Assembly (NCBI GenBank): GCA_910588285.1
Contig: CAJUQB010000179.1
Span: forward strand, 1-5,364
Origin: an uncultured Lachnospiraceae bacterium
GTDB lineage: Bacteria; Bacillota; Clostridia; Lachnospirales; Lachnospiraceae
DNA length: 5,364 bases
Direction of reading: 5' to 3'
Both the position numbers and the translations under genes were made by a program. The notes under the pieces are model-generated. The model was not told the DNA's origin and did not search any database. It worked only from the letters and a program-made list of their open reading frames with translations. Shown piece by piece: positions 1-3,683 of the stretch. Numbering within the stretch: the stretch's first letter is position 1; every line of letters begins with the position of its first letter.

Positions 1-5
1 CCTGT

Positions 6-350
6 TTACGAAATGTTCGCAAATCCCCGCAGCAGCTTATCCATGCCATCCCACAGACCGTCTAGCCGGGTACGCAGGTCATCTACATCAGCGGCATAAA
101 TACTGCCGGTCTCATTGGCGCGTCTGGCGTACTGGTTCAGGTTATTGGAGCAAATGCGAAGGAGCCGTATCATTTCCTGAATGTCGCTCATATCCAGATG
201 GATGATATAACCGTCCACCGCCATCTTGCGGAGATATGCGGAGAGGTTGGTAATGCCGAGCTCCGCCATGCGTCCCTTTACCAGCTCTGCCTCCTGTTCG
301 GACATGACGAATTCCACCCGGATGGATTTTTTATTATGCCCGGCCTTCAT
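6..350 (-). CDS. mobC: MobC-like relaxosome accessory protein
   Basis: A complete 114-residue protein of the bacterial mobilization protein MobC family. Such proteins bind near the origin of transfer and help the relaxase open the strand to be nicked. Residues 8-48 read as a ribbon-helix-helix-like DNA-binding part (KKSIRVEFVMSEQEAELVKGRMAELGITNLSAYLRKMAVDG). Residues 69-82 carry the family hallmark NNLNQYARRANETG, followed by a helical C-terminal part (DVDDLRTRLDGLWDGMDKLLRGF). Its length is typical of the family. The start overlaps the gene D stop as ATGA. The TAA stop is 5 bases from the window edge; in this arrangement a relaxase gene usually follows directly, so it is expected just beyond the left edge. 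It lacks the basic ER-ending tail of its four upstream neighbours. Confidence 0.93.
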   Translation of the reverse strand: MKAGHNKKSIRVEFVMSEQEAELVKGRMAELGITNLSAYLRKMAVDGYIIHLDMSDIQEMIRLLRICSNNLNQYARRANETGSIYAADVDDLRTRLDGLWDGMDKLLRGFANIS

Positions 351-439
351 CGTTCCGGCTCCTTTTTATGAGAGGACGGTTTAGGGGTGGAGGCTGCTGC
401 CGTCTTTGCCTTTTCCAGCTTTCCCCGCATGGTGTCTTT
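347..439 (-). other. Shared C-terminal tail, copy 4 (gene D)
   Basis: 30 residues, KDTMRGKLEKAK ... KKEPER, then TGA. It is the most divergent in the middle (Ala/Ser/Pro-rich) but keeps the motif positions and the Glu-Arg end. Confidence 0.65.
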
Positions 440-1048
440 TTTCAAGCTGTCCATATATTCCTGAATATTGCCGGGCCTTGCATGGTAATCCCGTTTAACA
501 TGCTCCCGCCGCAGGATTGTTTGTAATTCCCGCTCACTTTCCGGCAGCCAGGTCACACATTTGGAAGTTCCATGCTCTGCCTTAAACATGTTAATCTGCT
601 GCATATAAGAATCATAGGGGAATACCGCCTGTGTACCATCCTGGAACAATACCGATACTTTTTCAATCGCACAGGACAGCAGCTTGACCCGTTCCACATG
701 GGCGTGATAATCGAGAGGCCAGATACAGCCGGTGACTTTTCCGTCCTGTATGCCGTCCAGTTGGATTGCATACGCCAGAATAGAATCTTTCGTCTGCTCA
801 TGGTAAAACCGCCACACCTTATTTTCGTGGCTGTCCTGCAGGTAAACATCCCTTTCCCATAAACAGTAAGTGCCGCAGGTCCTGGACATCCATAAGAGCT
901 GTTCATTCTCCCCATTTCTGCAAGCCGCAAGATTTTGTATCAGCTCTTTGTCAATATCAAAATCGTCCTTATAATGCTGTGTGTGCAGCTCTACAACCTG
1001 TTCCAGAAAGCCCAGCACGTCCACGCCCTCGAATTTTACCGCCGCCAT
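347..1048 (-). CDS. Conserved ICE protein of unknown function (gene D), shared C-terminal tail
   Basis: A 233-residue soluble protein starting MAAVKFEGVDVLGFLEQVV, one base overlapping the stop of gene C, with an AAAGGG-type ribosome binding site 7 bases upstream. The body (about 1-190) contains LLWMSRTCGTYCLWERDVYL, a stretch that looks conserved (I recall MSRPCGTWC-like versions in other ICE proteins). It also has a beta-rich section around VLFQDGTQAVFPYDSY and a C-terminal helical part with ESERELQTILRREHVKRD. From about 204 the sequence becomes the 30-residue tail KDTMRGKLEKAK to KKEPER, Lys/Ala/Ser/Pro-rich and probably disordered. No membrane segment, signal peptide or enzyme motif is visible. 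The TGA stop overlaps the mobC start as ATGA, tying this protein directly to the mobilization gene. Its function is unknown; support for DNA transfer is inferred from position only. Confidence 0.88.
   Translation of the reverse strand: MAAVKFEGVDVLGFLEQVVELHTQHYKDDFDIDKELIQNLAACRNGENEQLLWMSRTCGTYCLWERDVYLQDSHENKVWRFYHEQTKDSILAYAIQLDGIQDGKVTGCIWPLDYHAHVERVKLLSCAIEKVSVLFQDGTQAVFPYDSYMQQINMFKAEHGTSKCVTWLPESERELQTILRREHVKRDYHARPGNIQEYMDSLKKDTMRGKLEKAKTAAASTPKPSSHKKEPER
359..364 (-). promoter_or_regulatory. Ribosome binding site of mobC, inside gene D
   Basis: AAGGAG lies 8 bases before the ATG at 350, within the last codons of gene D. It supports the MobC start MKAGHNKKSIRVEF and coupled translation with gene D. 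Confidence 0.8.
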
Positions 1049-1137
1049 CAGCGTTCCCTTTCCGGCGCAGGAGGCGCAACCTGCCTGGCCTCATGTTCCG
1101 GGCGGTCTGCTTTCAGTTTTTCCATGAGAGAGGTTTT
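1048..1137 (-). other. Shared C-terminal tail, copy 3 (gene C)
   Basis: 29 residues, KTSLMEKLKADR ... APERER, then TGA. It has the same motif spacing and the Glu-Arg end, but is more Pro/Glu-rich than copies 1 and 2. Confidence 0.7.
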
Positions 1138-1986
1138 TTCCTCCGGCAAAGTGTCCGGGGCAAGCTCCTGGATTTCCTCATACGTCTGCCCGTCTGTCAG
1201 GTCAGGGCGCACAGGCGGTTCGTTGTTGAGCCTGCCATCCAGCATATTATAGTTTCCGGTCTGTCCTTCCTCGTAGAGTTCCGCATTACGCAGATAGCTC
1301 TCCGGCGGCTGGAAGGGCTGCCCGGCGAACAGGATTTCTCGGCTCGGTGTAAACTGTGAGAGTACGCCGTCCCGAAGCCTTGCAAATTCCTCATACTGGC
1401 GCAGGGTAAGGCCGCGCTCCAGCATTTCCGCCTGGGTATGCGCCCAGCCCTCCCCATAGAGAAAATAGTACATATCCGGCTGGTCGCAGACAAAGCACAG
1501 GGAGCCGTCCTGGTTGTCATAATAAGACGCCTGCATATCCTGATAGTGGCAGCGTTCCTCACGTCCCAGGTACACCCGGTTATCTGCGCCCAGCATGGCG
1601 ACCATGCCCGCATAGTTGCTGTGGACCGCAGAGCGGATTTCCACCAGGGGGTCCGTCTCCGGTATGATCTGTCTGCCGGGAATCTCGTTCCGCTTTTCTG
1701 CCGCGTCATTTCTCGGCATCACTTCCTCACGGGTGCGGGCATCCAAATCCGGTTGCGACTGTGCGGAAGTCTTTCTGACGGCGCCCGGCTCCGGTTCCTT
1801 CTCCTGTGCGTAATAATGGACATTAGCGGTGGTTTTGCTGTTCATCTCCCTGGCATAAGCCTCCGCAGCCTCGCGGGTGTCAAATTCCAAAGGTTTTCCA
1901 TCCTCCTTGCACCACGCCTCGGCATGGCCGAAGATAGAAGCGCCGCTGCGCACCGCCCATACACCGTAGGTTGTTTCTTTTCCCAT
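1048..1986 (-). CDS. Conserved ICE protein of unknown function (gene C), two-domain, shared C-terminal tail
   Basis: A 312-residue protein starting MGKETTYGVWAVRSGAS, with an ideal ribosome binding site. Residues 1-60 form a small N-terminal domain (YGVWAVRSGASIFGHAEAW, then FDTREAAEAYAREMN), which resembles a compact alpha/beta unit seen at the N-terminus of some ICE proteins. Residues 61-112 are a charged, low-complexity linker. Residues 113-225 form the main domain, rich in aromatic residues, with VAMLGADNRVYLGRE, SYYDNQDGSLCFVCDQPDMYYFLYGEGW and LERGLTLRQYEEFARLRDG. A second disordered linker leads to the 29-residue tail KTSLMEKLK to PERER. No signal peptide, membrane segment or catalytic motif is visible. 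Assignment to a YodL-like or DUF4316-like family was considered but not supported by motifs I can verify. The TGA stop overlaps the next ATG by one base (TGATG), indicating coupled translation with gene D. Confidence 0.9.
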   Translation of the reverse strand: MGKETTYGVWAVRSGASIFGHAEAWCKEDGKPLEFDTREAAEAYAREMNSKTTANVHYYAQEKEPEPGAVRKTSAQSQPDLDARTREEVMPRNDAAEKRNEIPGRQIIPETDPLVEIRSAVHSNYAGMVAMLGADNRVYLGREERCHYQDMQASYYDNQDGSLCFVCDQPDMYYFLYGEGWAHTQAEMLERGLTLRQYEEFARLRDGVLSQFTPSREILFAGQPFQPPESYLRNAELYEEGQTGNYNMLDGRLNNEPPVRPDLTDGQTYEEIQELAPDTLPEEKTSLMEKLKADRPEHEARQVAPPAPERER

Positions 1987-1992
1987 TCTGAT

Positions 1993-1999
1993 CCTCCTT
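1993..1999 (-). promoter_or_regulatory. Ribosome binding site of gene C, overlapping the stop of gene B
   Basis: AAGGAGG stands 6 bases before the ATG at 1986, and its first two bases belong to the TAA stop of gene B. This fixes the start of gene C at 1986 and rules out the 59-residue in-frame extension upstream, which would lie inside gene B. Confidence 0.9.
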
Positions 2000-2084
2000 A
2001 TCGTTCCTGCTGTTTTGACGGTTTCTGCTTTTGGGGTGTCTCCGTCTGCTTTGCGTCTTTTATCTGCTGCCGGAGGGAAGGTCT
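1998..2084 (-). other. Shared C-terminal tail, copy 2 (gene B)
   Basis: 28 residues, RPSLRQQIKDAK ... KQQER, then TAA. It is preceded by an EPEH hinge. The motif and the last four residues (QQER) match copy 1. Confidence 0.75.
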
Positions 2085-2636
2085 GTGCTCCGGCTCCGCT
2101 TCGGAATCCGTGATATTGACATACTCGCCAATGATACAAAGCGCCTCCCCGTAACTGCCGCAAGCAAACACCCGGTCCTTCATTTCCTTTGCCTGGTCCT
2201 TCAGGTCATGCTCCCGCAGGGTACGGGCAGCAATGCCTACCAGATTGAAGATGTTGCCGTCCTGGCCGATCAGCGCACAATCCGGTTTTTCCGGCTCCGG
2301 CGAAGGCTCCCCGATAAAACCGCCCAAACGGTTCGGTACAAAATCGGACAGCCATGTGCCGCCGAAAGTATCATGGGTCTGCAAACGCCACATGGCAAGT
2401 TTCCCAATGTCCAGCTTCACATCCTCGAAAGGATAGAGCAGACAGGTAAGCTCCCCATACTGGAAAGTGGAAACACCCTCAAATTTACTGCCATCCTTCA
2501 AAATGCCCGCCTCGGTGAACATCTCATTGATCCCGTCCACCCATTCCTTCAAATCCCCGCCGCAGCCCTGTAAGATCAGGCCGTCTTTGCCCTCCATGTG
2601 CCGCAGGTCATCGGTTGTGATCGTATTGATATTCAA
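1998..2636 (-). CDS. Conserved ICE protein of unknown function (gene B), TTG start, shared C-terminal tail
   Basis: A 212-residue soluble protein starting with TTG (NINTITTDDLRHMEGKDGL); the codon is supported by AGGAGG at 7-base spacing. The first half (about 1-107) holds LILQGCGGDLKEWVDGINEM, a probable beta-rich stretch FQYGELTCLLYPFEDVKLDIGKLA, and TFGGTWLSDFVPNRLGG. A Glu/Pro linker (EPSPEPEKP) follows. The second part (about 117-172) begins CALIGQDGNIFNLVGIAARTL and ends in an alpha-helical-looking stretch with EALCIIGEYVNIT. No catalytic motif, signal peptide or membrane segment is visible. The hinge EAEPEH and the 28-residue tail RPSLRQQIK to QQER match the end of gene A closely. I recall near-identical proteins in Firmicutes ICEs annotated only as hypothetical; this could not be checked. 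Its TAA stop forms part of the ribosome binding site of gene C. Confidence 0.88.
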   Translation of the reverse strand: MNINTITTDDLRHMEGKDGLILQGCGGDLKEWVDGINEMFTEAGILKDGSKFEGVSTFQYGELTCLLYPFEDVKLDIGKLAMWRLQTHDTFGGTWLSDFVPNRLGGFIGEPSPEPEKPDCALIGQDGNIFNLVGIAARTLREHDLKDQAKEMKDRVFACGSYGEALCIIGEYVNITDSEAEPEHRPSLRQQIKDAKQTETPQKQKPSKQQER

Positions 2637-2643
2637 AAAATCG

Positions 2644-2649
2644 CCTCCT
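2644..2649 (-). promoter_or_regulatory. Ribosome binding site of gene B, overlapping the stop of gene A
   Basis: AGGAGG stands 7 bases before a TTG start and shares bases with the TAG stop of gene A (2648-2650). The strong site supports TTG as the true start and implies that ribosomes finishing A can start B. Confidence 0.85.
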
Positions 2650-2731
2650 ATCGTTCCTGTTGATGATTCATTTTCTGCCGGGTGGCTTTTGCCTCCGGCT
2701 GTTTCTTTAGCTGCCTGCGGACAGAGGGTTT
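2648..2731 (-). other. Shared C-terminal tail, copy 1 (gene A)
   Basis: 27 residues, KPSVRRQLKK ... HQQER, then TAG. It is basic, preceded by an EPEQ hinge, and closest to copy 2. Confidence 0.75.
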
Positions 2732-3103
2732 CTGCTCCGGTTCCCGCATATCCGTAAAAATATCGGATAACGGCTGCTCCCAGCTTTCCCTGAAGCCACG
2801 GACCACCGTGCCCGCCAGCGCGCCGTTTTCCTGAAACATTTTCAGTGTGTCAAAAGCCCGATCAAACAGCGTGATATTTCTCTTATCTACACAGGGCGCA
2901 AAGTGGATCACCCCTTTGGGGTAGCCCCCACCGGTGCCGATCCAGCCCCGGACAAAATCGTCATAGCCTTTTGTGATCCCGGCGTCGGCCAGTTCGTTGG
3001 CATGGCTGGAAACCATTGTACTTGTAGCTGCATACTGATAACCTAAGACCAATATGCCGGTTTTCGGGTTATACATAAAGCGCCGGTTATCAATCTGCTG
3101 CAT
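2648..3103 (-). CDS. Conserved ICE protein of unknown function (gene A), with shared C-terminal tail
   Basis: I do not recognise a named domain. The chosen start gives 151 residues beginning MQQIDNRRFMYNPKTG. AGGAGG lies 12 bases upstream, which is rather long. An ATG at 3172 (MRIEKIAI...) is an alternative, but its GGGAGG sits only 1 base away. The frame also runs further up through the inverted-repeat element to a TTG at 3277 without a ribosome binding site, which I reject. The body (about residues 1-115) looks globular and soluble, with no signal peptide or membrane segment; visible stretches are HANELADAGI, DDFVRGWIGTGGGYPKGVIHFAP and a conserved-looking SWEQPLSDIF. A Glu/Pro hinge (EPEQ) leads to a 27-residue basic tail, KPSVRRQLKK to QQER, like those of the next three genes. 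The TAG stop lies inside the AGGAGG of gene B. It looks like a family I have seen in Firmicutes ICEs, but this is recall only. Confidence 0.8.
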   Translation of the reverse strand: MQQIDNRRFMYNPKTGILVLGYQYAATSTMVSSHANELADAGITKGYDDFVRGWIGTGGGYPKGVIHFAPCVDKRNITLFDRAFDTLKMFQENGALAGTVVRGFRESWEQPLSDIFTDMREPEQKPSVRRQLKKQPEAKATRQKMNHQQER

Positions 3104-3190
3104 ATCGATCACCTGCCTCCTGGTATCAATCCGCATGAGTTCTTTTGTAATCGCTATCTTTTCTATCCGCATCCCTCCCGTCCATTGATT

Positions 3191-3303
3191 TGTCCGCAAC
3201 TTAGGCCCGTTTCGGGGCGTCAGAGTATTCTTATACAGCCGCCCCTCAAACCGGGTCCCGAAAGCCTTGAAAATCAAACTTATTTTTGGTTAAGTTGCGG
3301 ACA
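3191..3303. repeat. 113-bp element with perfect 13-bp terminal inverted repeats (MITE-like or structured leader)
   Basis: The sequence TGTCCGCAACTTA at 3191-3203 is matched by its exact reverse complement at 3291-3303. Inside, 3206-3219 (CCCGTTTCGGGGCG) pairs with 3240-3255 (CGCCCCTCAAACCGGG) as a stem with two bulges and a 20-base loop. In the minus-strand transcript this gives an outer 13-bp stem, an unpaired A/T-rich 5' side of about 35 bases, and an inner GC-rich stem. It fills most of the only sizeable gap in the gene chain. There is no U tract after the stem on the minus strand, so it is not a standard terminator there. Terminal repeats and small size suggest a miniature transposable element; a regulatory leader RNA for the downstream genes is the alternative. 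The flanks show no convincing target-site duplication (AATA against AATC in coding orientation, 3 of 4 bases). Confidence 0.7.
3206..3255 (-). promoter_or_regulatory. Internal bulged hairpin in the leader upstream of gene A
   Basis: Read on the transcribed strand, CCCGGTTTGAGGGGCG (3255-3240) can pair with CGCCCCGAAACGGG (3219-3206): four, three and six base pairs separated by one-base bulges, closing a 20-base loop. CCCG-TTT-CGGG at 3206-3216 can also form a competing small hairpin, and CCCGAAA at 3257-3263 (plus strand) can pair with TTTCGGG at 3210-3216. Mutually exclusive pairings of this kind occur in attenuators, but no ligand, peptide or terminator is evident. The regulatory role is a guess; the pairing is seen directly. 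Confidence 0.4.
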
Positions 3304-3311
3304 TATTGCCC

Positions 3312-3683
3312 TTAATTTCTCCTGCTCCGGCGCTTGCGTTCCCGCTCGGATTTCCGTCTGGCAAAGGCGCGGCAGGAATCCGAACAATACGCCTGGCTGG
3401 TGGTAGGAAGATATGCCTTGCCGCAGACCGGACAGATTTTTTGCTTCAGGGAAGTGTCCTCGCCGGTAATGGCAGATTCCAGCGCCGGGTCCACCGGCAG
3501 CACCGCCTCCTGAAAGTACCGGCAGAAAGAGCCGGTCCACCATTTTTGCAGCATATAACAGGGGCAGTCTAAGGGGAGGCAGAGTCTATCCTGATTGTCA
3601 TGGTTGGCGCAAAGGTCTGTTACCAGCCTTCGGATTGCTGCCCGTTCCTGCCTGGTTAATTCCCGTGAGGGCTGCCCGGTCAT
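3312..3683 (-). CDS. Cysteine-rich VLP-domain protein
   Basis: A 123-residue protein recognised as the cysteine-rich VLP family common in Firmicutes conjugative elements; its molecular function is unknown. Residues 9-70 are the family domain, with LTRQERAAIRRLV, cysteines at 25, 35, 40, 42 and 54, and the name-giving VLP at 61-63. Residues 84-104 form a second cluster, CPVC...CSDSC, which looks like a small zinc-binding knuckle. From 105 to the end it is strongly basic (RRKSERERKRRSRRN), so nucleic-acid binding is plausible but inferred. The start codon overlaps the topB stop as ATGA, with an AAAGG-like ribosome binding site inside the end of topB, so the two are probably translationally coupled. 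It is the last gene before the non-coding gap with the inverted-repeat element; its stop lies 8 bases outside the right-hand repeat. Confidence 0.88.
   Translation of the reverse strand: MTGQPSRELTRQERAAIRRLVTDLCANHDNQDRLCLPLDCPCYMLQKWWTGSFCRYFQEAVLPVDPALESAITGEDTSLKQKICPVCGKAYLPTTSQAYCSDSCRAFARRKSERERKRRSRRN

Noticed and set aside
1438..2154. Long plus-strand open frame (238 codons) opposite genes B and C
   Set aside because: It lies antisense to two well-supported genes, the product is Arg/Ser/Phe-rich with no family resemblance, and no ribosome binding site stands out. It is a GC-skew shadow.
1987..2163. 59-residue N-terminal extension of gene C
   Set aside because: It lies wholly inside gene B in another frame, while AAGGAGG six bases before 1986 marks the true start.
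3220..3240. TATAAG within the hairpin loop as a -10 promoter box (minus strand)
   Set aside because: No acceptable -35 box lies 16-18 bases upstream; the only TTGA-like box is much too far away.
3104..3277. 58-residue N-terminal extension of gene A starting at TTG 3277
   Set aside because: The start has no ribosome binding site and lies inside the inverted-repeat element; the sequence looks like read-through of non-coding DNA.
3191..3303. Rho-independent terminator after the Cys-rich gene
   Set aside because: The stem is GC-rich, but no U tract follows it in the minus-strand transcript.
3191..3303. Integron attC-type recombination site
   Set aside because: The ends do not show the GTTRRRY/RYYYAAC core boxes and there is no gene cassette arrangement.
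3183..3310. Target-site duplication flanking the inverted-repeat element
   Set aside because: The flanks share only AAT next to the repeats, or an offset CAAT; this is too short to count as evidence of transposition.
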